From contig JAJRYE010000039.1 of assembly GCA_024275895.1 (NCBI GenBank), positions 1-42,430 on the forward strand: 42,430 nucleotides of DNA, read 5' to 3'. Source of the stretch: Alphaproteobacteria bacterium. Lineage in GTDB: Bacteria > Pseudomonadota > Alphaproteobacteria > Rhizobiales > BM303. Below the pieces are notes generated by a model, which ran no database searches, was not told where the DNA came from, and worked only from the letters and a program-made list of their open reading frames with translations. The position numbers and the translations under genes were made by a program. Positions 32,656-41,398 of this stretch are shown here, piece after piece. Position 1 is the first letter of the stretch. Each line of letters starts with the position of its first letter.

Positions 32656-35121
32656 TCAATAAAGCCCGCCGGAGCCCGAGGTCAAGGTGCTGTCTTCTTC
32701 CGCGCCGGCATTTTCCGACAAACCGTATTCCTTGCCGATGATATTTATCGTATCGGGCGGCCCGTTGCCCGGTTTGAAGGCTTCGAGGATGATATCCGTA
32801 TCGCCGGGTTTGGGCAACTGGCCGGTTGAGCGGCTGATGCGGACAAAATTTATCCCCTCGGGCACCCGGAAGGGGATGGCGGGTTTGCCTTTTAAGGCCA
32901 TTTTCATGAAGTCACGGAAGATGGGTGCGGCCAGAGTGCCGCCGGTCTCGCCTCTTCCCATGGGGCGCGGATTGTCAAAACCGACATAAACGCCCACGGC
33001 AAGATCAGGCGAATAGCCGACAAACCAGGCGTCTTTTTCTTCATTGGTGGTGCCGGTCTTGCCCGCCAGCGGCTTGCCGACGGCGCGCACCTTGAAGCCG
33101 GTGCCGCGCTGGACAACGCCTTCGAGGAACGAGGTCATCTGATAGGCGGTATAGGGGTTGAGGATTTGCTCGCGGGTATCGATGAGCTCGGGCTCGTCCT
33201 GCTCCTGCCAGCTGGCGGCGGCGCAACCGGGGCAGGTGCGGTCATCATGGCGGAAGATGGTTTTGCCATAGCGGTCCTGAATGCGGTCGATAAGACTTGC
33301 CTTGATCCTCTTGCCGCCATTGGCCATCATGGCATAGGCGGTGGTCATGCGGATAAGGGTTGTCTCGCCCGCCCCCAGCGCCATGGACAATACGGGCAGC
33401 ATGTTGTCGTCAATGCCAAAGCGTTTGGCATATTCGACAATGGTTTTCATACCCATATCCTGCGCCAGACGCACGGTCATGACATTGCGCGATTTCTCGA
33501 TCCCGAGACGCAAGGTGGATTCGCCGTAAAATTTCTTGCCGTAATTTTGCGGCCGCCAGGTTTTGCTTGAGCCGGTCTGGTGAATGGAAAACGGCGCATC
33601 GAGAATAACTGATGACGGGGTATAGCCGTTATCAAGAGCGGCGGCGTAAACAAAGGGCTTGAAGGCCGAGCCGGGCTGTCGTTTGGCCTGAATGGCGCGG
33701 TCAAACTGGCTCATGTCAAACGAAAACCCGCCCACAAGCGCCAATACGCGCCCGGTATGAACATCAAGCGCGATGATGGCGCCGGAGACTTCGGGGATCT
33801 GCATCAGCTTCCAGCTTTTGTCTTTTTTCCCCGTCGGCGCGACATAGATCACATCACCGGGATTGAGGACATCACCGGCCGCCTTGATTTTCGGCCCCAG
33901 CAGGCCGCGTTTTCCGAGCGAGGCTCTGGCCCATTTTATTTCGGATAACGGGATGACGCCTTTTTCTCGCGTTTTTTCAAGCTTTCCAGTCGTAAGGCGG
34001 CGCGGTTTAAAGCCGATAACCGCCCGGGTTTTATCCACCCCCAGTACCAGCGCCAGCCGCCAGGGGGCAAGATCACCGGGAGTTTGAAGCTTTGCCAGCG
34101 CCGCGCCCCAGTCGCCTTCAGGGATGATCTGGTTGACAGGCCCGCGCCAGCCGTGACGGCGGTCATAGGCGACAAATCCGTCGCGCAGCGCTTTTCGCGC
34201 CATGCGCTGCATGGCCGGATCAAGGGTGGTGCGCACCGACATGCCGCCTTCATAGAGCTTTTTTTCACCGTAAAGCTTGATGACATCGCGGCGCACTTCC
34301 TCGGCGAAGTATTCGGCGGCAAAAATGCGGGCGCCGAATTTGCGCGGCCTGACCTTGAGCGGCGCGGCCCTGGCCTGTTCGGCTTCCTCGGCGTCGATAT
34401 AGCCGTTTTTCAACATCTGGTTGATGACGTAATTGCGCCGGATGATAGCTTTTTTGGGGTATTTGAACGGGTGGTAATTGCTCGGCGCCTTGGGCAAACC
34501 GGCAAGATAGGCCGATTCGGTGAGCGAGAGTTCATGCAGGGGCTTGCCAAAATAATTCAGGGACGCGGCGGCGAAACCATAGGAGCCCAGTCCGAGATAA
34601 ATCTCGTTGAGATAAAGCTCAAGGATCTCGTCCTTGCTGAACGCTTTTTCGATGCGCAGAGCCAGCAGGGCCTCTTTCAGCTTGCGTTCGTATTTCTGCT
34701 CATTGGTGAGCAGAAAGTTTTTGGCGACCTGCTGGGTAATGGTCGAGGCACCGACAAGGCGGCGGCCGCGGCCTTGCAGCTTGTTGCGGATATTGGTGAT
34801 CAGCGCCCGGCCGATCCCGACCGGGTCAATGCCGGAATGTTTGTAAAAATTCTTGTCCTCGGCCGATATCACCGCCTGCACGATCCGGTCGGGAATGGCC
34901 TGAATGGGCACAAACAGGCGGCGCTCGGTGGCGTATTCCGCCAGCAGCGCCCCGTCGCCGGCGTGAATGCGGGTCATTACCGGGGGTTCGTATTTGGCCA
35001 GAATCTCATAATCGGGCAGATCCTGCGACACGCTCCAGACGGCGTAGGCCACGGCAGCGGCGACAACGAGGGTAAGGAAAACACCCGCCGCGAACAGATA
35101 TCCAATCAATCTTAAAATCAT
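32656..35121 (-). CDS. mrcA: Penicillin-binding protein 1A
   Basis: An 821-residue bifunctional peptidoglycan synthase anchored by one N-terminal membrane segment (about 8-28). The glycosyltransferase 51 domain carries E88 in 'SAEDKNFYKHSG', plus 'GASTITQQVAKN' and 'KLKEALLALRIEK'. An OB-like insert lies at about 325-440. The transpeptidase domain has the active-site S485-A-F-K488, SRN ('EKSRNVMT') and KTGT ('LAGKTGTTNEE'). The domain order and length are those of PBP1A. A predicted promoter with two inverted repeats lies just upstream (35159-35190). prfB follows 36 bases after the stop, and amiC lies upstream on the same strand. This amiC-mrcA-prfB order is widespread in Alphaproteobacteria. 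Confidence 0.95.
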   Translation of the reverse strand: MILRLIGYLFAAGVFLTLVVAAAVAYAVWSVSQDLPDYEILAKYEPPVMTRIHAGDGALLAEYATERRLFVPIQAIPDRIVQAVISAEDKNFYKHSGIDPVGIGRALITNIRNKLQGRGRRLVGASTITQQVAKNFLLTNEQKYERKLKEALLALRIEKAFSKDEILELYLNEIYLGLGSYGFAAASLNYFGKPLHELSLTESAYLAGLPKAPSNYHPFKYPKKAIIRRNYVINQMLKNGYIDAEEAEQARAAPLKVRPRKFGARIFAAEYFAEEVRRDVIKLYGEKKLYEGGMSVRTTLDPAMQRMARKALRDGFVAYDRRHGWRGPVNQIIPEGDWGAALAKLQTPGDLAPWRLALVLGVDKTRAVIGFKPRRLTTGKLEKTREKGVIPLSEIKWARASLGKRGLLGPKIKAAGDVLNPGDVIYVAPTGKKDKSWKLMQIPEVSGAIIALDVHTGRVLALVGGFSFDMSQFDRAIQAKRQPGSAFKPFVYAAALDNGYTPSSVILDAPFSIHQTGSSKTWRPQNYGKKFYGESTLRLGIEKSRNVMTVRLAQDMGMKTIVEYAKRFGIDDNMLPVLSMALGAGETTLIRMTTAYAMMANGGKRIKASLIDRIQDRYGKTIFRHDDRTCPGCAAASWQEQDEPELIDTREQILNPYTAYQMTSFLEGVVQRGTGFKVRAVGKPLAGKTGTTNEEKDAWFVGYSPDLAVGVYVGFDNPRPMGRGETGGTLAAPIFRDFMKMALKGKPAIPFRVPEGINFVRISRSTGQLPKPGDTDIILEAFKPGNGPPDTINIIGKEYGLSENAGAEEDSTLTSGSGGLY

Positions 35122-35153
35122 ATGTAAAACGACTCACCATACCCTTGCGCCCA

Positions 35154-35190
35154 GACCCAACCTAGGTTGGGTCGCCGGTTTGTCAACCGG
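35154..35190 (-). promoter_or_regulatory. mrcA promoter with two perfect inverted repeats over the -35 and -10
   Basis: A consensus -35 TTGACA (35186-35181, minus) and a -10 TAGGTT (35164-35159) are 16 bases apart. The -35 is the loop of one repeat (CCGGTT-TGTC-AACCGG, 35175-35190). The -10 lies in a 20-base perfect palindrome (35154-35173) with half-site GACCCAACCT. This layout suggests an operator for a dimeric repressor, distinct from terminators because no T-run follows. The palindrome is 33 bases from the start codon, which gives a short leader. Confidence 0.55.
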
Positions 35191-35270
35191 AACCGGGGTT
35201 TTGGAGCAAAAGTAAGACCGGAATATGTCGAAAATCCTGTTACGGCGATAAAGCCTGTACTTCCCTGCCC

Positions 35271-36545
35271 TTACCTGTTGGCCAGACGTTTGGAGAAATA
35301 ACGATTAACCGACTGGACAACGGCGCTGGCCGATTTTGAACGCCAGCGCGGTGAATTGAGCATGGCTTCATCCTTGCGCGAACTCAGATAGCCAAGCTCA
35401 ATAAGCACGGAAGGAAAATTGGGCGATTTAAGCACCCTGAAACCGGCATATCGGTGCGGATTGCGGTTCAAGAGCACTTTGCGCTGCATGAAACCGACCG
35501 CGGTTTTGGCGAATTTTATCGATTCGTTCTTCGCCTCGCGCTGGGCCAGATCGATAAAAATCCCCGCCAACTCATCCGGCGCATCTTCCAGATCAACACC
35601 GGCGATGATATCGGCGCGGTTTTCCTTGGCGGCGAGGGCAGCGGCTTCCTTGTCGGAGGATTTTTCCGATAATGTGTAGATGGTCGCGCCGCGGATATTA
35701 CCCTTGCGGATGGAATCGGCATGGATGGAGATAAACAGATCGGCGTTTTTGCTGGTGGCGATGCGCACCCGGTCGCGCAGCCTTATGAATACGTCACTTG
35801 AACGGGTCAGATGGACCTTGTAGCGGCCGGTGCTTTTGAGTTGCGCGCCAAGGGTTTTGGCATAGGCAAGAACCAGATGCTTCTCGCGGCTGCCGCGTTT
35901 GCCCGAGGCGCCCGGATCAACGCCGCCATGGCCCGGATCAATGACAATCACCGGCTTGCCCTTGTTCTGCCCGAGCCCGGCGATTGTCCGCATCGGCTTG
36001 ACCCGCGGCAGGGGCACACTGGAGCCGCGCAAGGCGGTCAGGGCGCGTTTCGCCTGCAAGCGTGCCGCCTTGCGCCGTGCCGCAACGATGGCGGTGTGCT
36101 CTTCAAACGCCTTCTGGCTGGTGCGGACCAAATCCAGCACGAGGCGCACCGGCTTGCCGCCCCCGGCGGGCAATATGAAGGATTTTGCCACCTGCACCGG
36201 TCCGGCGGCATCGATCACCATGCGCGATTTTCCAGCTGAAAACAAACCATAGCGAAAAGCCCTGACCAGCCCCCTTCCCCTGATGCCGGCGCCGGGCGGA
36301 AGCTGGAAATTGATCTCGGGCAGATCGATAATGATACGGTTGGGATTGGCGAGGGTGAAGACATTGAAGGAAACCGGCTTGTCAAGCTCGACAACCAGCC
36401 GGGTATTTTCAGCCCCGCCGCCCAGACGGGCATTTTTTGCCACCGGAATTGCCGCCGCCATGGCGGAATGAACATTTGCAAAGACAAAGCCGGCGAGCAA
36501 AAGCCCGGTGAAAACGATTGATGTTTTAAAAAAACGAGCCGCCAT
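35271..36545 (-). CDS. amiC: N-acetylmuramoyl-L-alanine amidase with AMIN domain
   Basis: A 424-residue periplasmic amidase of the AmiC type. Residues 1-32 are a signal peptide, probably cut after 'HSAMA'. An AMIN domain (about 35-145, 'NTRLVVELDKPVSFNVFTL') targets it to the division site. The Amidase_3 domain (about 205-420) has its zinc site in 'IVIDPGHGGVDPGA', 'LFISIHADS' and 'VLIELGYLSS'. It splits the stem peptide from MurNAc. The ATG at 36545 has AAGG at the right distance; the longer open frame (to 36629) lacks one. It heads the amiC-mrcA-prfB group and is divergent from rne. Confidence 0.92.
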   Translation of the reverse strand: MAARFFKTSIVFTGLLLAGFVFANVHSAMAAAIPVAKNARLGGGAENTRLVVELDKPVSFNVFTLANPNRIIIDLPEINFQLPPGAGIRGRGLVRAFRYGLFSAGKSRMVIDAAGPVQVAKSFILPAGGGKPVRLVLDLVRTSQKAFEEHTAIVAARRKAARLQAKRALTALRGSSVPLPRVKPMRTIAGLGQNKGKPVIVIDPGHGGVDPGASGKRGSREKHLVLAYAKTLGAQLKSTGRYKVHLTRSSDVFIRLRDRVRIATSKNADLFISIHADSIRKGNIRGATIYTLSEKSSDKEAAALAAKENRADIIAGVDLEDAPDELAGIFIDLAQREAKNESIKFAKTAVGFMQRKVLLNRNPHRYAGFRVLKSPNFPSVLIELGYLSSRKDEAMLNSPRWRSKSASAVVQSVNRYFSKRLANR

Positions 36546-37349
36546 GGAACCTTGATACCCGAACATTTTGCATATCTTGCACTTCCTGAGCCTGAGATTT
36601 TCAGGAATTCCCCGTGAGCCGGTGCTCACCCGAAGATCTCACACTAGCATAATTTTTTCTGGTTAACCCATCCTTTCCAGCTCCTGATTTTAAAAAAATT
36701 CCGGGCGGATTTCCTGCGCCGCATTCCGGCTTCTTCCGGGGGCGGGGCGGGCAATCATTATTAAAATCATCAATCCTCTTGCAAATTGGACCGATCCGGC
36801 ATTAATAAGGGATTGATAGAAGATTCTGTCCAATGGTACGTGATTCTTCTGAAATTGGTGAGGTTAGATTTCAGGCATTACACCTGACGGCCCGGTGGTT
36901 TCAACATCCGGCATTATTCCGGCACCACGTACATTTTGAGGACAGCCGCTTTAAGGAGCGGCAAGGAATGCGGCGGATTTCCGGCCTGTTTATTACAAGG
37001 TTCAGGGAGTCCTCAGACCCCGCAACAGCAGAAGAGCAGATGTGAACGCCAGAACCAGAAGGCGGACATCTGGATATAAAAACCGAGACTTTTGCCCGAG
37101 GAAGGGCCGGTCTCCAAAAGATATAATGAATGCAACCGGAAAGCTTGGGCGTTTGATACAATTTACCGGCAATAGATGTGGCAGCAGGCTGGGGGGCAGC
37201 GCAAAACCGCCCCTTTCCGGCCCGTCCGATCGCCTTGCCGGCACCCTGGTTTCAGAACATGGCAGCGCACGCAAAGCCCGGTCCCTTACGGGGCGCCGGA
37301 GCCGCGGAGGCCACATGCCCCGCCTTGCGGATGCCAAGGATAAATACAC
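36546..37349. other. Divergent amiC-rne intergenic region, probable long rne leader
   Basis: About 800 bases without a convincing gene. Next to amiC there is a perfect hairpin (GTGAGC-CGGT-GCTCAC, 36614-36629). Toward rne there is a predicted promoter at 36779-36808, which implies a leader of roughly 540 bases. Within it are a hairpin at 36945-36962 (GCCGCT-TTAAGG-AGCGGC) and a GGGGC/GCCCC stem at about 37193-37213. In enteric bacteria the long rne leader mediates autoregulation by RNase E; a similar role here is an inference. No tRNA was found. A 70-codon ORF at 36833-37045 looks like chance. Confidence 0.5.
36779..36808 (+). promoter_or_regulatory. Predicted rne promoter
   Basis: TTGCAA (36779-36784) and TAATAA (36803-36808) are separated by 18 bases. 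It is the best sigma-70-like match in the intergenic region, about 540 bases upstream of the rne start codon. Confidence 0.35.
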
Positions 37350-39968
37350 ATGGCTAACAATAAAATGCTTATCGATGCCGCCCACCCTGAGGAGATCAGG
37401 GTGGCGGTGGTCCACGGGGACCGGGTTGAGGAGTTCGACTTTGAATCCGCAACCAAGGCTCAATTAAAGGGCAATATCTATCTTGCCCGCGTCACGCGGG
37501 TCGAGCCCTCGCTTCAGGCCGCCTTTATCGACTATGGCGGCAACCGGCACGGCTTTCTCGCCTTTAGCGAAATCCATCCCGATTACTATCAGATCCCGGT
37601 TTCCGACCGCGAGGCGCTGATTGAAGAAGAGCGGCTCTCGGCCGAAGAAGAGGATGATGACAACGGCGTGGAGGCGGCTGAAAAAGCAGCTTCCGAAGCG
37701 GCGCTTGAAGATGGTTCTGCTTCTGACGAAGAAAGTGCCGCTGAAGATGACGCGGCGGACGAAAACGACGACGATGACAATGGTGAGGATGCCGTCGAAC
37801 TGGTCGGGGCGGAAGATGCGCTTGAAGAGGTTCCCGAGCGCAAGAAACCGCGCCGCCGCCGCAATTACAAAATCCAGGAAGTCATCAAGCGGCGGCAGAT
37901 TTTGCTGATTCAGGTGGTCAAGGAAGAGCGCGGTAACAAGGGCGCGGCGCTCACCACCTATCTTTCGCTGGCGGGGCGCTATTGCGTGCTCATGCCCAAC
38001 ACGGACCGGGGCGGCGGCATTTCGCGCAAGATCACCAATATTTCCGACCGCAAGCGCCTGAAGGAAACCGCCAGCAGCCTCAATGTCCCCTCGGGTATGG
38101 GGGTGATTATCCGCACCGCCGGAGCCAACCGGACCAAGGCGGAAATCAAGCGCGATTACGAATATCTCCTGCGTCTGTGGGAAAATATCCGCGACCTGAC
38201 CCTGAAATCCATTGCGCCGTGTCTGGTTTATGAAGAGGGCAATCTCATCAAGCGCTCGATCCGCGACCTTTACAACCGCGATGTCGAGCAGGTGCTGGTG
38301 GAAGGTGAGGCGGCCTATAAACAAGCCAAGGGCTTCATGAAGATGCTCATGCCGAGCCACGCCAAGAATGTGCAGCCCTATAAGGACAAGCAACCGCTCT
38401 TCGTGCGCTATCATGTGGAAAACCAGCTTGACGCCATGTTCAGCCCCATCGTCACACTGCCCTCGGGCGGTTATCTGGTGATCAATCAGGCCGAGGCGCT
38501 GGTGGCGATTGATGTCAATTCCGGCAAGGCGACCCGCAAACATTCCATTGAGGAAACCGCAAAGCAGACCAACACCGAAGCGGCGGAAGAAATCGCCCGC
38601 CAGTTGCGGCTGCGCGATCTGGCCGGTCTGATCGTGATCGATTTCATCGACATGGAGGAAAAACGCAACAACCGCACGGTTGAACGGCGGTTGAAAGACA
38701 AGCTCAAATCGGACCGGGCGCGCATTCAGGTGGGGCGGATATCGCATTTCGGCCTGCTGGAAATGTCGCGGCAAAGGCTGCGCTCCAGCATGCTGGAAGG
38801 GACCACCAATGTCTGTCCGCATTGTCAGGGCACGGGCCTTATCCGCTCGGTCGAATCTTCGGCGCTGCATATCATGCGGGCGATCGAGATGCATGCGCTC
38901 AATGGCGGCACCCCCGCCATGACGGTCAACGCCTCACCGCAGGTTGCGTGCTATGTGCTGAACCGCAAAAGAGGGCATCTGTCGGAACTGGAGAGCCGTT
39001 TCGGCACCCAGATGTCTATCGAACCGGATGAGTCGCTGGTTGGGGCCAGCAGCGTGATCCGCAAAGGCACCCTGAGTGACCTTGGCGTTTTAAAGGGCGA
39101 GGATGTGATCAAGATTGATTCGGTTTTCTCCAGCGCCGAGGATCTGCCGAATGAACCAACCCCGGACGAGGATACGGAAAAAGACAAACGTGCCCCGCGC
39201 CGGCGCAGACGCCGCAAGCCGCGCAGTCGGTCGCCGCGCCCGGAAGGCCCGGGCGAGGCGGAAGCTTCCGAGGTGGGCGAAGTTGCCGAGGCCGCCGAGG
39301 TGCCCCCCGGAAGCGAGGAGGAAAAACCCGCCTCAACCACCCGCAAGCGCCGCCGGGGCAAGCGCGGCGGGCGCAAGCACAACAGCCGCAACGAGACGGA
39401 AGAAACGCCAAAGATCAGGAGCGATGAAACGGGCGCTTCTGGTGATGAAGCTCCGGAGCAGGTTGTTTCCGCTGAAGATGCGGCAAAGACCGAAAATTCT
39501 CAGGAGCAGGAAAAGCCGGAGGCCGAGGCCGGCAAGCCCGAGCCAAAGGCAAAACGCCCGCAGCGCAGAAGCCGGGCGGTGAAGGAAAAGACCGATACCG
39601 TTCCTGAAACAGCGGCGGAGAAACCCGAAACCGCCGCAGCCACAGCCAAGACTGAGACAACCGGGCCCGCGGGCGAGAAGGCAGAGGCGAAAAAAGATAA
39701 ATCCGACAAGCCAAAACGCAAAAAGACCGTGAGCAAGGGCAAGGACAAGGACAAATCCGGCAGCAAGAAAAATACGGCGGAAAAGAAAAAAACGGATAAG
39801 GAAAAACCGGCCGAAAAGAAAAAAGCGGATAAAAAGCAAGACAAATCCGCGCAAACTGAAGTCCCGGTCAAGGAGACTATCACGGAGGCCGATGCGGCGC
39901 CCGATGAGGATACCCCCTCTGCCCCCAAACGGAAGGGATGGTGGTCCAACCGTTTTTCAGCCAAGTAA
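37350..39968 (+). CDS. rne: Ribonuclease E
   Basis: An 872-residue endoribonuclease that starts mRNA decay and processes rRNA and tRNA; it works as a tetramer. The S1 domain at about 36-200 is interrupted by an acidic insert (about 92-165), typical of alphaproteobacterial RNase E. The catalytic region has 'VAIDVNSGKATRKHSIEET' with the metal-binding Asp, followed by 'LIVIDFIDME'. The zinc link is 'CPHCQGTG'. From about residue 590 the chain is a low-complexity, highly charged tail with Arg-rich blocks, then Glu/Ala and Lys-rich stretches, ending in 'GWWSNRFSAK'. Such tails scaffold the degradosome. AAGGA precedes the ATG. A bidirectional terminator lies after it at 40001-40034. It is divergent from amiC. 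Confidence 0.95.
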   Translation: MANNKMLIDAAHPEEIRVAVVHGDRVEEFDFESATKAQLKGNIYLARVTRVEPSLQAAFIDYGGNRHGFLAFSEIHPDYYQIPVSDREALIEEERLSAEEEDDDNGVEAAEKAASEAALEDGSASDEESAAEDDAADENDDDDNGEDAVELVGAEDALEEVPERKKPRRRRNYKIQEVIKRRQILLIQVVKEERGNKGAALTTYLSLAGRYCVLMPNTDRGGGISRKITNISDRKRLKETASSLNVPSGMGVIIRTAGANRTKAEIKRDYEYLLRLWENIRDLTLKSIAPCLVYEEGNLIKRSIRDLYNRDVEQVLVEGEAAYKQAKGFMKMLMPSHAKNVQPYKDKQPLFVRYHVENQLDAMFSPIVTLPSGGYLVINQAEALVAIDVNSGKATRKHSIEETAKQTNTEAAEEIARQLRLRDLAGLIVIDFIDMEEKRNNRTVERRLKDKLKSDRARIQVGRISHFGLLEMSRQRLRSSMLEGTTNVCPHCQGTGLIRSVESSALHIMRAIEMHALNGGTPAMTVNASPQVACYVLNRKRGHLSELESRFGTQMSIEPDESLVGASSVIRKGTLSDLGVLKGEDVIKIDSVFSSAEDLPNEPTPDEDTEKDKRAPRRRRRRKPRSRSPRPEGPGEAEASEVGEVAEAAEVPPGSEEEKPASTTRKRRRGKRGGRKHNSRNETEETPKIRSDETGASGDEAPEQVVSAEDAAKTENSQEQEKPEAEAGKPEPKAKRPQRRSRAVKEKTDTVPETAAEKPETAAATAKTETTGPAGEKAEAKKDKSDKPKRKKTVSKGKDKDKSGSKKNTAEKKKTDKEKPAEKKKADKKQDKSAQTEVPVKETITEADAAPDEDTPSAPKRKGWWSNRFSAK

Positions 39969-40001
39969 ACAGGCGCAAAACCGGTTTGCAGGATATAAAA
40001 G

Positions 40002-40034
40002 GCCATCCGGCGCGAAAGCGGCGGATGGCTTTTT
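40002..40034 (+). terminator. Bidirectional intrinsic terminator between rne and the aminotransferase gene
   Basis: GCCATCCG (40002-40009) pairs with CGGATGGC (40022-40029), with an inner stem around a GAAA loop, and TTTTT follows (40030-40034). On the minus strand the same stem is followed by CTTTTAT, so it can also end the convergent aminotransferase transcript, whose stop codon is at 40070. Confidence 0.85.
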
Positions 40035-40069
40035 CATTGCCGGGGTTTGAGCGGCCTGAACAATAAAAC

Positions 40070-41227
40070 TCAGCCCAGCCAGTCTTTCAGCCGCCTCGCG
40101 GCTTCCGCGATCTGATCGGTTTTGCCGGCGAATGAAAAGCGCAGGTAAGCATGGCCGAATTCAGGATCGAAATCGAGCCCCGGCGTGGCGGCGATTCCGG
40201 TTTCATGCAGCATTTTTTTGGCAAAGGCGTACGAATCATCGCTGAAATCACGGATATCGGCATAGAGGTAAAATGCTCCCGTGGCGGGGACGATTTTGGT
40301 CAGCCCGGCGCGGGGCAGTTCGGCAGCCAGCAGATCGCGGTTTTGCCGGTACACCGCCTTGACCTTCTCCAGATCTTCCCCGGCGTCAAAGGCGGCAATG
40401 GCGGCGTATTGCGACAGGGTCGGGGCCGAGATGTAAAGATTCTGGATCAGGCGCTCCACCGGACGGACCAGATTTTCCGGCAACACCATCCAGCCGATGC
40501 GCCAACCGGTCATGCAGTAGTATTTTGAAAACGAGTTGACGACGATCACATCATCGGAAAACTCCAGCGCGCAGTGCGCCTGCCCGCCATAGGTCAGACC
40601 GTGGTAAATCTCGTCCGAGATATAAAGCCCGCCCAGGCCCTGCACGGTTTCGATCAGCATTTGCAAGTCTTGCGGGCTCAGCATGGTGCCGGTGGGATTG
40701 GCGGGGCTGGCGAGGATGGCGCCGTCGAGCCCGTCCTTTCCGGCGGCGCGCATCTCATCACGGGTCGGCATCCAGTTATGCTCGGCCCGCGTCTGGATGG
40801 CCACCGGCGTCATGCCGAGGGTTTTCATCACCTGACGGTAGCACGGATAACCCGGATTGGTCAGCGCCACTCTTGCCCCGGCGTCAAAGGCGCTTAAAAA
40901 GGCAAGCACAAACCCGGCCGAGGAGCCTGTGGTGACGGCAATGCGTTCGGGCGCGACATCAAGATTGTGTTTTTCGCGGTAATGGGCGGCAATGCGCGCC
41001 CGCAAGGCCGGCAGCCCCATGGCGTCGGTATAGCCAAGCTTGTCCTGCCGCAGCGCCGCGGCGGCGGCATCAAGCACGATTTTGGGGGCCGGTGTTCCCG
41101 GCTGGCCAACCTCCAGATGCAGAACATTGCCGCCCTTTTCCTCGCGCTCTCTGGCGGCGCGCATGACATCCATGACGATAAAGGGATCAATGGCAGAACG
41201 TTTTGACGGCAGCAGGGTGTTTTTCAT
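40070..41227 (-). CDS. Class I/II pyridoxal-phosphate aminotransferase
   Basis: A 385-residue fold-type I aminotransferase. The PLP lysine is in 'VNSFSKYYCMTGWRIGW', the PLP-binding Asn and Asp/Tyr region is in 'SPANPTGTML' and 'LYISDEIYHGLTY', and the substrate-carboxylate Arg is in 'HAYLRFSFA' near the C-terminus. It resembles the aspartate or aromatic aminotransferase-like group common in Alphaproteobacteria; the amino donor cannot be named. The ATG at 41227 is preceded by GTGAAG. It is convergent with rne and divergent from the M48 protease. Confidence 0.88.
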   Translation of the reverse strand: MKNTLLPSKRSAIDPFIVMDVMRAAREREEKGGNVLHLEVGQPGTPAPKIVLDAAAAALRQDKLGYTDAMGLPALRARIAAHYREKHNLDVAPERIAVTTGSSAGFVLAFLSAFDAGARVALTNPGYPCYRQVMKTLGMTPVAIQTRAEHNWMPTRDEMRAAGKDGLDGAILASPANPTGTMLSPQDLQMLIETVQGLGGLYISDEIYHGLTYGGQAHCALEFSDDVIVVNSFSKYYCMTGWRIGWMVLPENLVRPVERLIQNLYISAPTLSQYAAIAAFDAGEDLEKVKAVYRQNRDLLAAELPRAGLTKIVPATGAFYLYADIRDFSDDSYAFAKKMLHETGIAATPGLDFDPEFGHAYLRFSFAGKTDQIAEAARRLKDWLG

Positions 41228-41398
41228 GCTTTTGTTTACTTCACAAACAGGCCATATTCATCCGGTAGTTTTTTTAAGGGCCTTGCGGTCCGTGCCGCGC
41301 TGCCCGAAACAACCTGAAAAAGTCCCGGGATCATTTTCATGACTAACGTGATAAACGGCTTGAGGGCCCGCAACAAGCCCTTATCTTGCGGCCCGATT

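Noticed and set aside
34084-35115. 343-codon plus-strand frame opposite mrcA
   Set aside because: It mirrors the PBP1A gene; no ribosome site and no family features.
36833-37045. 70-codon ORF in the rne leader
   Set aside because: No Shine-Dalgarno, no membrane or domain features and unusual composition; better explained as chance in a long leader.
37464-38894. Long 476-codon minus-strand frame inside rne
   Set aside because: It is the antisense of the RNase E catalytic region, an artefact of high GC codon use; rne is certain from its motifs.
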